A DNA stretch of 54,883 bases. Source: an uncultured Flammeovirgaceae bacterium (lineage in GTDB: Bacteria; Bacteroidota; Bacteroidia; Cytophagales; Cyclobacteriaceae). A program made the position numbers and the translations under genes. The DNA is taken from the NCBI GenBank assembly GCA_937884755.1, contig CAKZYJ010000523.1, positions 1 to 54,883 of the forward strand, in the 5' to 3' direction. Positions within the stretch are counted from its first letter, which is position 1, and the number at the start of each line of letters is the position of its first letter. The notes beneath the pieces were generated by a model. The model was not told the DNA's origin, did not search any database, and was given only the letters and a program-made list of their open reading frames with translations. Below, in pieces: positions 19,493-27,485 of this stretch.

Positions 19493-19945
19493 ATGCCGCA
19501 ATCAATTACTGAAGTACAGGACGAGATTATTGAAGAATTTGCTCTGCTGGATGGTGACCCGGAAATGACTAATTTCTATATTATGGAATTGGGTCAAAAA
19601 TTGCCAGCACTGGATGAATCTCAAAAAGTAGATGAAAATACAGTAAAAGGGTGCCAATCGAAGGTTTGGTTGATTCCAGCAATGGAAGACAGTCGGATGC
19701 ACTTTGAAGCGGATAGCAACTCTGCGATTACTAAAGGGTTAGTGAGTCTGTTGGTGCGAGTATTTCAGGATCAAACTCCTAGTGAGATTGTAGATGCCGA
19801 TCTGTATTTTATTGATAAAATTGGGATGAACCGCTTCATCGGCACCCAGCGTTCTAACGGCTTTGCGGCGATGATTAAGCAAATGAAATTGTTTGCGCTA
19901 GTAAGCAAGGAACAGCAGGCAGTTACGAAATCAGAAGAGAAGTAA
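19493..19945 (+). CDS. sufE: Sulfur acceptor protein SufE
   Basis: 150 residues, SufE fold. The acceptor cysteine lies in VKGCQSKVW (about residue 53), the family hallmark. The C-terminal region with NRFIGTQRSNGFAAMI also matches. It takes persulfide sulphur from SufS and passes it to SufB. The start lies three bases past the sufS stop, so the two are probably translationally coupled. Confidence 0.94.
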   Translation: MPQSITEVQDEIIEEFALLDGDPEMTNFYIMELGQKLPALDESQKVDENTVKGCQSKVWLIPAMEDSRMHFEADSNSAITKGLVSLLVRVFQDQTPSEIVDADLYFIDKIGMNRFIGTQRSNGFAAMIKQMKLFALVSKEQQAVTKSEEK

Positions 19946-19948
19946 ATT

Positions 19949-20278
19949 ATGAGCGAGACAGCTACAACAAATACCAAGGAATTACGAGAGAAAATCGTAT
20001 CGGCCATTAAATCCGTATACGATCCGGAAATACCGGTAGATGTATACGAATTAGGGCTGATTTATGAAATCAATATTTATCCGGTGAACAACGTCTACGT
20101 TTTGATGACGTTAACCTCACCGGCTTGTCCTTCTGCCGAAGCTATACCGGCTGAAGTGGAGGGCAAAATAAAAGCCATTGAAGGAGTAAATGAAGTAAAC
20201 ATTGAACTGACGTTTGATCCTCCGTACACCCAAGACATGATGTCTGAAGCCGCCAAACTCGAACTAGGGTTTATGTAG
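19949..20278 (+). CDS. sufT: SufT/MIP18-type (DUF59) Fe-S assembly factor
   Basis: 109 residues, a single MIP18/DUF59 domain with IKSVYDPEIPVDVYELGLIY at the start and the conserved TSPACPSAEAIP cysteine motif. Proteins of this family act in maturation of Fe-S proteins or delivery of clusters and usually end Bacteroidota suf operons. It starts three bases after the sufE stop. Last gene of the compact suf block. Confidence 0.92.
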   Translation: MSETATTNTKELREKIVSAIKSVYDPEIPVDVYELGLIYEINIYPVNNVYVLMTLTSPACPSAEAIPAEVEGKIKAIEGVNEVNIELTFDPPYTQDMMSEAAKLELGFM

Positions 20279-20401
20279 AAGTTGAAAGAGGGAAGCGCAA
20301 AGTTGGAAGTCCGGATTCCGAGTTTATTGACAAATGACCATCAGCCTTTTAGCAATTGAACAATAGAGCATAAATATTATCACAAAATAAATTAAATACA
20401 T

Positions 20402-20818
20402 ATGTATCCTGCAGAATTAGTGGCGCCAATGCGCACCGATTTGACTTCAGCCGGATTTGCTGAACTGACTACCGCTGAAGAAGTTGTAAATCATTTAGAT
20501 AATCACGAGGGTACCTCGTTAATGGTTATTAACTCCGTATGTGGATGTGCTGCTGGTGCCGCTCGTCCGGGAGTGAAACTAGCTGTACATCACTCTGAGA
20601 AGAAGCCCGACCAGTTAACTACTGTATTTGCCGGAGTTGATCAGGAAGCGGTAGCTAAGGCTCGGGAGTATACGCTTCCCTACCCGCCTTCTTCACCTTC
20701 TATTGCTTTGTTTAAAGATGGAGAATTAGTGCATTTTGTAGAGCGCCACCACATTGAAGGCCGTTCCGCCGAGATGATCGCCGAGCACTTACTAGATGTG
20801 TTTGACGAGTATTGTTAA
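20402..20818 (+). CDS. BrxA/BrxB family bacilliredoxin
   Basis: 138 residues, DUF1094/YphP-YqiW family. It has the active-site CGC motif in NSVCGCAAGAARPG (about residues 48-61) and the DQEAVAKAREY and PPSSPSIALFKDGE stretches conserved in the family. Family members have a thioredoxin-like fold and act on low-molecular-weight thiol mixed disulfides. It lies 123 bases after sufT on the same strand. A redox role beside Fe-S assembly makes sense, but co-transcription is not shown. Confidence 0.9.
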   Translation: MYPAELVAPMRTDLTSAGFAELTTAEEVVNHLDNHEGTSLMVINSVCGCAAGAARPGVKLAVHHSEKKPDQLTTVFAGVDQEAVAKAREYTLPYPPSSPSIALFKDGELVHFVERHHIEGRSAEMIAEHLLDVFDEYC

Positions 20819-20833
20819 GCACATGGTATTCAC

Positions 20834-20905
20834 GTATTCAAGTGTTCATGTTTTTGATAAGAAATCAACTTGAATACATGAACACTTGAATACACTTATC
20901 AAAAA
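20834..20905. repeat. Two interleaved inverted repeats between convergent genes
   Basis: Arm A GTATTCAAGTGTTCATGT (20834-20851) is matched by its exact complement at 20876-20893, and arm B TTTTTGATAAG (20851-20861) by its complement at 20895-20905. The order A-B-A'-B' means the two helices cannot both form as simple hairpins. The site separates the bacilliredoxin gene (+) from the epimerase gene (-) and may terminate both. Confidence 0.75.
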
Positions 20906-21828
20906 GAAAACCGCGTTTTAAACTCCTCCATTTCATCTAGCAAGGAACGTTCTTCCCAACGGGGTATATGGCTGAAGATTTTTAAATCTGTATCTACCGA
21001 TAATTCCCGCAGCCCTAAGTGCCGGTTAACAAAGATAAATTCTAAGTCAAAGTAAATAGCCTTCACTACGTCTATGATATCGAGGATCTGAAAATTTTTA
21101 TCTACCAGATTATAGGTATCAGAGGGCATATCAGCGTTAAGCAGTTTCACTAAAGTCTCCCCGGCTAGCTGTACACTAATAAAAGCCCGTCGCTGTTTTC
21201 CATCACCGTGAATAGATACTCTTCGCCGAAAATTTGCCTCAAACATAAACCGATTGATTACCGCATCGAAGCGTAGGCTTTTGTTATAACCGTATACATT
21301 TCCGCACCGAATAATGTAGGTCGGTAATTTCGAGAATAGCCGTTGCACATGCTCTTCGCCTCGTAATTTAGAAATACCGTAAATGGTCTGTGGATTCGGA
21401 ACGGTATCTTCCCCAGCGTGAGCTGAACCGTAAACTGAGGTGCTGCTCACGTAAATCAGTTTTTTTACTCGCGGAGATTCTTCAATGGCGTACACCAACT
21501 CAGCAGTGCCCCAGTGGTTCGTCTGTTCGTAGGCATGTCCGTCCGTAGTAGCAAATGGAGTAACCACTTTAGCTGCCAAATGGTATACTATATCAGCTTC
21601 TTGCACAACGGATCGCAGTTTTCGGGTATCTAGTAGTTCTCCGGAAACAAACTCAATTTTCAACGTATTATCAGTGCGCTTATAGAGTGAGTGGCCCAGA
21701 AAGGCATTGTAATTATCCCGTGACAGGTTATCGTAAATGATAATACGCGATACCGAATGATCTTTCACCAATTCAGCCACAAGCTGGGTTCCAATGTAAC
21801 CTGCCCCACCGGTAATTAAAATAGTCAT
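20899..21828 (-). CDS. NAD-dependent epimerase/dehydratase (extended SDR)
   Basis: 309 residues. The N-terminal Rossmann motif TGGAGYIGTQL lies at residues ~6-16, the VYVSSTSVYG-type serine stretch near 127, and the catalytic YGISK (Tyr-x3-Lys) near 148. This is the extended SDR family that includes UDP-glucose 4-epimerases and dTDP-sugar dehydratases, acting on nucleotide sugars in the cytoplasm. Exact substrate not readable. It starts four bases after the APS reductase gene, suggesting one transcript, although the two functions have no obvious link. Confidence 0.82.
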   Translation of the reverse strand: MTILITGGAGYIGTQLVAELVKDHSVSRIIIYDNLSRDNYNAFLGHSLYKRTDNTLKIEFVSGELLDTRKLRSVVQEADIVYHLAAKVVTPFATTDGHAYEQTNHWGTAELVYAIEESPRVKKLIYVSSTSVYGSAHAGEDTVPNPQTIYGISKLRGEEHVQRLFSKLPTYIIRCGNVYGYNKSLRFDAVINRFMFEANFRRRVSIHGDGKQRRAFISVQLAGETLVKLLNADMPSDTYNLVDKNFQILDIIDVVKAIYFDLEFIFVNRHLGLRELSVDTDLKIFSHIPRWEERSLLDEMEEFKTRFSF

Positions 21829-21832
21829 AAGC

Positions 21833-22492
21833 TTATGATGATTGGGCTAAGTCGGTATTCAATCCACACTCTACTTTGTTCATGCCGTACCAGCGAGCTT
21901 CCCGTTCATGCATTTCAGGATCAGGCTTCTTGGTACAAGGTTCACAGCCAATGCTCGAATAACCCTTGGCATCGAGTGGGTGACGGGGTAGGTCATACTC
22001 GCGCAGGTAGGCGAAAATTTCTTGGATAGACCAGTCTAGCATAGGATGAAAACGCAAAACATTATGTGGGGCAGGTTGCTCCACTTTCATAGCTTTACGG
22101 ACTAAGCTCTGATCAGCCCGTACTCCATTGATCCATACATCGTAGTTCCGTAGAACCTCTTCCATCGGCTGAGTTTTGTTCAAGAAGCAGCAATAATCCG
22201 GGTCAGAAGTGAACAGTAAATTACCTCCGGCATCACGTTGCTGGTGTTTCGGGACAATCGGGTTCAAACGAACAGTGTTGAGACCGAATCGTTCTGTAAC
22301 TTCATCCACAAACGCTACGGTTTCAGGAAAGTGATAACCAGTATTGAGAAAATAAACCGGAATGCTACGATCAATACGGGAAAGCATATGGAGGAGTACC
22401 AAGCTATGCGACTGGAAAGAGGAGCTAGTAAATAGTTTTTTGCCCTCTCGCTGATAGGTTAGAATGCGGGCGTGTATTTCTTCAAAAGTCAT
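21833..22492 (-). CDS. cysH: Assimilatory APS/PAPS reductase
   Basis: 219 residues, PP-loop superfamily. The N-terminus shows FTSSSFQSHSLVLLHML. The [4Fe-4S] ligands appear as CC in DYCCFLNKTQPM and CxxC in SIGCEPCTKKP. The catalytic cysteine lies in the C-terminal VECGLN. The presence of all four cluster cysteines indicates the Fe-S type that can use APS. It reduces activated sulphate to sulphite for cysteine synthesis. No cysD/N genes are next to it here. First gene of a two-gene unit with the epimerase. Confidence 0.9.
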   Translation of the reverse strand: MTFEEIHARILTYQREGKKLFTSSSFQSHSLVLLHMLSRIDRSIPVYFLNTGYHFPETVAFVDEVTERFGLNTVRLNPIVPKHQQRDAGGNLLFTSDPDYCCFLNKTQPMEEVLRNYDVWINGVRADQSLVRKAMKVEQPAPHNVLRFHPMLDWSIQEIFAYLREYDLPRHPLDAKGYSSIGCEPCTKKPDPEMHEREARWYGMNKVECGLNTDLAQSS

Positions 22493-22578
22493 ACGTTGCT
22501 TACGAATAAATAAGCTTTAAAGTTAACAAAAAAGAATCAGCTAATACCAGTTGCCCGACAGAGCGATGTTTTAGTGTC

Positions 22579-23109
22579 TCAAGGTTTTATCTCAATGGGG
22601 GTACCGATAGCTACACTGCGGTAAAGTTCTTCCATTTCTTCGTTAGTAACGGCAATGCAGCCCGCTATCCAGTCTTGCTGGCGATGAGCTGACCCAATGA
22701 AACCTACTCCATTTTTTAGCCCATGAATTTTGATATCGCCTCCTGGCGATTGACCTAAGGCTTCAGCATGAGTCCGATCTTGTTCATTAGGGTAGGAAAC
22801 ACCTAAATTGAGATGATAGGCACTGTTGGGATTCTTGCTGTCAATATAGTACAATCCCTCGGGAGTTTTTCCGTCTCCCTCTACCTCTTTATGCCCTACC
22901 GGACTAAAGCCCAACGCAATGGGGTAGGTCTTCAGTAAAGAGTCACCGAAATATACGTGCATCTGCCGCTGGCTCTTTTCTACTACAATGTGGTCAATTA
23001 CAGCGTCTTCTGGAAGACGGTTTGAGTTAGAAGACATACCAAAGAAGTATGTACTGATTATTACTAGTCCAATGAAGGTCAACAAATATAGAGAGCGGTA
23101 AGGATTCAC
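22579..23109 (-). CDS. L,D-transpeptidase (YkuD) family protein
   Basis: 176 residues with a GTG start and an N-terminal membrane anchor or signal (LYLLTFIGLVIISTYFFG). The YkuD domain ends with IHGLKN and DWIAGCIAVTNEEMEEL, giving the catalytic His, the HG motif and the active-site Cys in the AGCI sequence. Such periplasmic enzymes make or remodel peptidoglycan cross-links or attach proteins to the wall. It is divergent from the sulfatase gene with a 116-base shared intergenic region. Confidence 0.87.
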   Translation of the reverse strand: MNPYRSLYLLTFIGLVIISTYFFGMSSNSNRLPEDAVIDHIVVEKSQRQMHVYFGDSLLKTYPIALGFSPVGHKEVEGDGKTPEGLYYIDSKNPNSAYHLNLGVSYPNEQDRTHAEALGQSPGGDIKIHGLKNGVGFIGSAHRQQDWIAGCIAVTNEEMEELYRSVAIGTPIEIKP

Positions 23110-23225
23110 AAAAAGTATTATTTTTCAGAACGAACATGTCTTTCACTAAAAGTAATTGCTAGAAATTAGCGTATCTTTTCATAGAATTCTTTTGAGAGAT
23201 TCACTTACAACAACTGTAATTACTT

Positions 23226-24767
23226 ATGTCTAGTATCTTTTCAGTTATCCTATTATTATTTGGGTTACTTTCTAGTATTGCTCATATAGCCGTTGGGCAG
23301 GTTTCTGGAAATCATCCTAACATTATTTACATACTGGTAGATGACTTGGGCTACGGGGATGTGAACTTGGGACTTTCGGGCATCACTGAATTTAGTAATC
23401 CTCATGTGCGTACTCCCAACTTAGCTAAGCTGGCTCAGGAAAGCCTAGTGTTTCGGCACCACTATTCGGCATCTCCGGTTTGCTCTCCATCTCGGGCAGG
23501 CCTTCTGACGGGGCGAACTCCCACCTGACACAATATCAATCTGTATATCCGGGATACTAAAGATGATGATCAAATCTTTCTACCCGGAAAAGAACTTACC
23601 ATTGCCGAAGTGTTACAACAAGCTGGTTACCAAACGGCAATTTTCGGGAAATGGCATTTGAACGGAGCTGACTGGGAAAAGAAGGAGAGTTGGGCTGGGT
23701 GGACAGGCTCATTTCCTAAGCAACAGGGTTTTGAAGCGGGTATGGTCAGCAAGGAAAACCCACATTTTACCCGATTACTAAAAACTAATACTCAAAAACA
23801 CCCTGGTGACTTTTTTAATATAGATGGTGAGCCCCTAGGATCTATCCGAGGCTATACAAGTGACATAATTACAGAGGCTGCGGTAGATTGGCTAAACAAT
23901 GAGCGCGATGCTTCCCGTCCATTTTTTCTTTATTTACCCTACGATGCGGTACATATCCGGGTACTAGCAGCGGATAAGTACGTAGATCGGTACGATACTG
24001 GGAACGCCCGCAAGGATGCCTACTACGGTAACATTACGCATCTGGACGCAGCTATTGGCGACTTGCTAGCTGCTTTAGATTCTCTTGGACTTGACGAAAG
24101 TACCTTACTGTTTTTTTCTAGCGATAATGGCCCTGATGTACTCCAAAGATGGGAAGCGACCTATTTTTGTTACGGTACTTCATATCCTTTATTTGGGCAA
24201 AAATATCAGTTGTACGAAGGGGGTATCCGAGTACCGGGCTTAGTTCGATGGCCAGGTTGGATTGTTCCTGGAGTTTCTAATGAGCCTAACAGTACATTAG
24301 ATATTTTGCCTACTTTTTGTGAGCTAGTCAGCCAGCCTTTGCCTACTGATCGAGCACTGGATGGCAGCAGCATACTGGCTCATTTGTTAGAAGGGGTACC
24401 AATTGAGCGAGAGAGCCCACTTTACTGGCAGTTTGAAGACCCAGCTGAGTATGAAATAATAGGGGGTGGGTACAACCGCCGATTGGATGGAAGCCAACGC
24501 AAACCTAGAGGGAGTGATCCAGTTGTAGCCATTCGAGATGGTAACTATGTACTCCGAGGATTACAAAGTGAAGCTTTTACTCAGCCAACGCAGTTTGTTA
24601 TGTACGATGTAGTAAATGATCCTGAAGAGAAGCAGGAGTTATCGCAACAAAAACCAGGGCTATTCCGCAGTATGCTGGAAAAGCTGCTGGCTAAATACCA
24701 AGACGTAAATAAGGAAAGAGAGGAAATGGCTATTGAAATTGCACAAAAGGTTTCACAGCTAGAATGA
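23226..24767 (+). pseudogene. Arylsulfatase-type sulfatase interrupted by one in-frame TGA
   Basis: Reading the frame through gives 513 codons of a complete sulfatase: signal peptide (to AVGQVSG), [18 protein letters not shown], the formylglycine motif [12 protein letters not shown] (Cys at residue 86), FGKWHLNG, SDNGP and YEGGIRVPGLVRWPGW. Codon 101 (23526-23528) is TGA in TGRTPT-stop-HNIN, where homologues commonly carry Arg; CGA to TGA is a single transition. No frameshift exists and both halves look conserved, so the lesion is recent, a consensus error, or suppressed. The intact form would hydrolyse sulfate esters, probably of marine polysaccharides, in the periplasm or outside the cell. 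The first 100 codons alone could not be active. Confidence 0.85.
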
Positions 24768-24798
24768 GTGAAGCCTAGCTTATAACCTTGAAAAGTAG

Positions 24799-25707
24799 TT
24801 ATGATATTTCAGCCAATTTGCTTTCTAGATTACGAATGCCATTGGCCACCTGCTCCATCAGCCACATGGGAGTAGAAGTGGCACCGCAAACACCTACGGT
24901 TGCTACGCCTTCAAACCATTCGGGCTGTAGTTCTTCTTCGTTGGCAATGAAGTGGCTTCGTTCGTTGGTTTCTTGGCACACACTGAACAGAGCTTTACCA
25001 TTAGAACTTTTTTTGCTACTCACGAAGATTATCACATCTTGTTCTTCCGAAAATTTACGAAGCTGTGGTTCCCGGTTCGATACCTGGCGACAAATGCTGT
25101 CGTTCGCATTAAAATCCACAGTTTCTAGTTCACCATTTTCACTATTGGCGGCTTTCAGGCGCTCTTCAATCATTGCCTTCATACGATAAAAGCCCTGAGT
25201 GCTTTTGGTGGTCTGACTAAATAAAGTAACTGGCTTGGTGTAGTCAATCTTCTCTAGGTCTTCATCGTGCATGACAATAATCGCTTGACCCCGGGTCTGT
25301 CCAGTAAGCCCAATTACTTCGGCATGACCGGGTTTTCCGTAGATTACAATCTGCCCATCTACCTTTTCCATAGTATCAAATGCGTTTTTCACCCTATTTT
25401 GCAGTTTCAGCACTACTGGGCAGGACGCGTCAATGAGCTCGATATTATTTTTTAGGGCAACTTGGTAGGTTTCCGGTGGTTCGCCGTGGGCACGAATAAG
25501 CACTTTACAGTCGCGAAGGTTCGCCAAGTCATTACGGGAAATAATGCGGAGGCCTTTCTCGTGTAATCGCTTTACCTCCATGTCGTTATGAACAATATCT
25601 CCTAAGCAGTAAAGATTCTGGGATTCAGCCATTTCATCTTCGGCCATCTGAATGGCAAACTCAACCCCAAAGCAGTATCCTGAATTTTTATCTATAGTTA
25701 CTTTCAT
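24799..25707 (-). CDS. ispH: 4-hydroxy-3-methylbut-2-enyl diphosphate reductase
   Basis: 302 residues, the typical IspH/LytB length. The three cluster cysteines appear in GYCFGVE (residue ~12), DASCPVV and NDSICRQVSNR, and the C-terminal substrate loop GATSTPMWLMEQV is present. It catalyses the last step of the MEP isoprenoid pathway using a [4Fe-4S] cluster. It follows cmk by 15 bases, so cmk-ispH form one transcript. It converges with the interrupted sulfatase gene. Confidence 0.95.
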   Translation of the reverse strand: MKVTIDKNSGYCFGVEFAIQMAEDEMAESQNLYCLGDIVHNDMEVKRLHEKGLRIISRNDLANLRDCKVLIRAHGEPPETYQVALKNNIELIDASCPVVLKLQNRVKNAFDTMEKVDGQIVIYGKPGHAEVIGLTGQTRGQAIIVMHDEDLEKIDYTKPVTLFSQTTKSTQGFYRMKAMIEERLKAANSENGELETVDFNANDSICRQVSNREPQLRKFSEEQDVIIFVSSKKSSNGKALFSVCQETNERSHFIANEEELQPEWFEGVATVGVCGATSTPMWLMEQVANGIRNLESKLAEIS

Positions 25708-25722
25708 AGTGTGTTTATGTTA

Positions 25723-26415
25723 TTAGGGCGCTTGCATCGCTTCCCGTGCTATATCTACTACCCGCTGCACCTGCTTATTAAACTCCAAATCTGTAGTATC
25801 GATCACTACCGCATCTTCGGCTTTCACTAGTGGATTTTCCTTGCGGGTGCTATCGATTTGATCGCGCTCCGCTAAATTCTCTACAATTTCCGATACCGCT
25901 ACCGATACTCCTCTTTCTTTCAACTCCTTTTGCCTTCGGCTGGCTCTCACATACAAGTCAGCCGTCATAAAAACTTTTACTTCGGCATTCGGAAATACAT
26001 TAGTGCCAATATCGCGTCCATCCATTACAACACGTTTATTTGCGCCCATGTTCCGTTGTAAGCCTACCATTGCTTGGCGTACCTGAGGAATAGCACTAAC
26101 TTCACTCACGCTGTCCGATATATCCATGCTCCTGATCTCCCGTTCAACGTTTTCACCGTTTAGGTAGGTTTCGTACAGCGGTAATTCAGCTTCCATTTTC
26201 ATCTTAAAGGTAATTTGCATCTGCTCTAGCGCAGCTACTACCGCCTCAATATCCGAGAAGCTGATTTTATCTCGTAGTAAATATAGCGTTACGGCCCGGT
26301 ACATAGCTCCGGAATCGATATAGGTATAATCTAAAGCATGAGCTACGGCTTTGGCCGTTGAACTTTTTCCGCAGCCGGAGTAGCCATCAATAGCAATAAC
26401 AATATCGTTTGGCAT
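25723..26415 (-). CDS. cmk: Cytidylate kinase
   Basis: 230 residues from the ATG at 26415. A longer frame from a TTG at 26430 would overlap the upstream small lipoprotein gene and adds no conserved residues, so the ATG is preferred. The P-loop GYSGCGKSS is followed by IDSGAMYRAVTLYLL and the nucleotide-binding VVMDGRDIGTNVFPNAEVK. It phosphorylates CMP and dCMP. It lies 8 bases after the small lipoprotein gene and just before ispH; the three probably share the promoter near 26580. Confidence 0.93.
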   Translation of the reverse strand: MPNDIVIAIDGYSGCGKSSTAKAVAHALDYTYIDSGAMYRAVTLYLLRDKISFSDIEAVVAALEQMQITFKMKMEAELPLYETYLNGENVEREIRSMDISDSVSEVSAIPQVRQAMVGLQRNMGANKRVVMDGRDIGTNVFPNAEVKVFMTADLYVRASRRQKELKERGVSVAVSEIVENLAERDQIDSTRKENPLVKAEDAVVIDTTDLEFNKQVQRVVDIAREAMQAP

Positions 26416-26423
26416 AGGTAATA

Positions 26424-26546
26424 TTAGCAATCTTTCACCGGACAGGGAATTGGGCCTCGTTTTGGTTGTTTTCGGGGTTTACTACTGTGACATGAACCCA
26501 GTAGTACAGCTCCCGTAATCATGAAAATCAGTAGGTTCCGCTTCAT
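26424..26546 (-). CDS. Small lipoprotein (40 residues)
   Basis: Too short for the usual ORF cut-off. The - strand encodes MKRNLLIFMITGAVLLGSCH followed by 20 more residues ending GPIPCPVKDC. It has a clear lipoprotein signal: two basic residues, a hydrophobic stretch and the lipobox LGSC (Cys at residue 19). The mature peptide is 22 residues, basic, with two further cysteines near the end. An in-frame ATG at 26561 would add five residues. A good Bacteroidota promoter lies 34 bases upstream, and cmk begins 8 bases after the stop. Function unknown. Confidence 0.65.
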   Translation of the reverse strand: MKRNLLIFMITGAVLLGSCHSSKPRKQPKRGPIPCPVKDC

Positions 26547-26579
26547 CAATCTTGCACTCATAACACCTGTTTATTTTCT

Positions 26580-26608
26580 CAAATTTACTAAACAAATTGG
26601 TTCCTCAA
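26580..26608 (-). promoter_or_regulatory. Bacteroidota-type promoter for the lipoprotein-cmk-ispH unit
   Basis: On the - strand TTG (26608-26606) is followed after 18 bases by TAAATTTG (26587-26580), an exact TAnnTTTG -7 element at the expected spacing. The start codons at 26561 or 26546 lie a few tens of bases downstream. Confidence 0.6.
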
Positions 26609-26782
26609 TATTGCTTTAAAATCTATTAGCAAATTTGATTCCGTATAAGCCGACTACCACAGTTTACTGAAGAAATATAGAATTGAATAAATGAACGATT
26701 ATTTGTCTAATACTTTTATGATAAAAATTAAACAAAATAATGGTCTGTCAGGTTCTTAGACCAAACCAATTATTAGAAAGAT

Positions 26783-27265
26783 ATGAACCCTGAGATGACT
26801 AGCAATGCTATTGAGAAGCTGAGTGTACGGTACGGAATATTAATGGCTCTGGGCCTAGCTGGGTTTTTCTTTCTTATGAAAGCCTTTGGACTAGAGCACA
26901 ATCTGGAACTTAGAGCGCTAAACCTTCTTATCCTGATAAGCTTTGTGTTGATGTCTATCTAGGACTACAAGAAAAAGAAAAATGGAGCATTACCTTATTT
27001 GAAAGGATTGGGGCTAGGAATTTTGACTACCGTGGTGGGAACGCTGAGTTTTGCGATCATGGTGGTTTTTTACGTTACTGTAGTTTCGCCGGAGTTTATG
27101 GAGCTAATTAAGACTCAGGAGCCTTTCGGAAGTTTTCTAAATCCCTTCCTAGTTGCCTGTACAATCGTTATTGAAGGGGTGGCTTCTGGATTTTTAGCTA
27201 CTTACGGAATAATGCAGTTTTTTAAACCTTCTCGGGTATACGCTGCGGCCAAAGTTCATGACTAA
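26783..27265 (+). pseudogene. DUF4199-like membrane protein interrupted by an in-frame TAG
   Basis: Reading through gives 160 codons with four hydrophobic segments: residues ~17-33, ~42-58, ~75-98 and ~115-140. After the second segment comes the DYKKKKNGALPYLKGLGLGI stretch, which resembles the loop of DUF4199 proteins (small Bacteroidota inner-membrane proteins of unknown role). Codon 60 (26960-26962) is TAG in VLMSI-stop-DYKKKK, exactly at the membrane-loop border. There is no frameshift and both sides look conserved. The downstream part alone has only a TTG at 26999 as a start. Most likely a recent nonsense mutation. Confidence 0.7.
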
Positions 27266-27428
27266 AAATGACGTGTTTAACATTTGTGATAAAATTGTTA
27301 ACATTTTTTTGAAACATTTACTATCCTATTTCGTGTTTACTGTAAGAACAAGAGAATATAGAAGGAATTTATTTCCGATTTATATAAAAATTTTGATTGA
27401 GTAGTTTTAGGTTGTTGTATTAGTAGTG

Positions 27429-27462
27429 AAAAAAGTGAGCCTCTTAGGTTCACTTTTTTTTT
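27429..27462 (+). terminator. Intrinsic terminator just upstream of the ABC-F gene
   Basis: AAAAAAGTGAGCC / GGTTCACTTTTTT (one G-U pair) with a TCTTA loop, running into nine or more T. It lies 164 bases after the DUF4199-like frame and only 24 bases before the ABC-F start, so it either ends the upstream transcript or acts as an attenuator in the ABC-F leader. Confidence 0.8.
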
Positions 27463-27485
27463 GCACTTTCCTTTACCTTTGATGT

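Noticed and set aside
23526-23528. Selenocysteine at the sulfatase TGA
   Set aside because: The position is outside the active site, homologues have Arg there, and no convincing SECIS-like hairpin directly follows.
26416-26430. TTG at 26430 as the start of cmk
   Set aside because: It would overlap the small lipoprotein gene, and the conserved part begins at the ATG at 26415.
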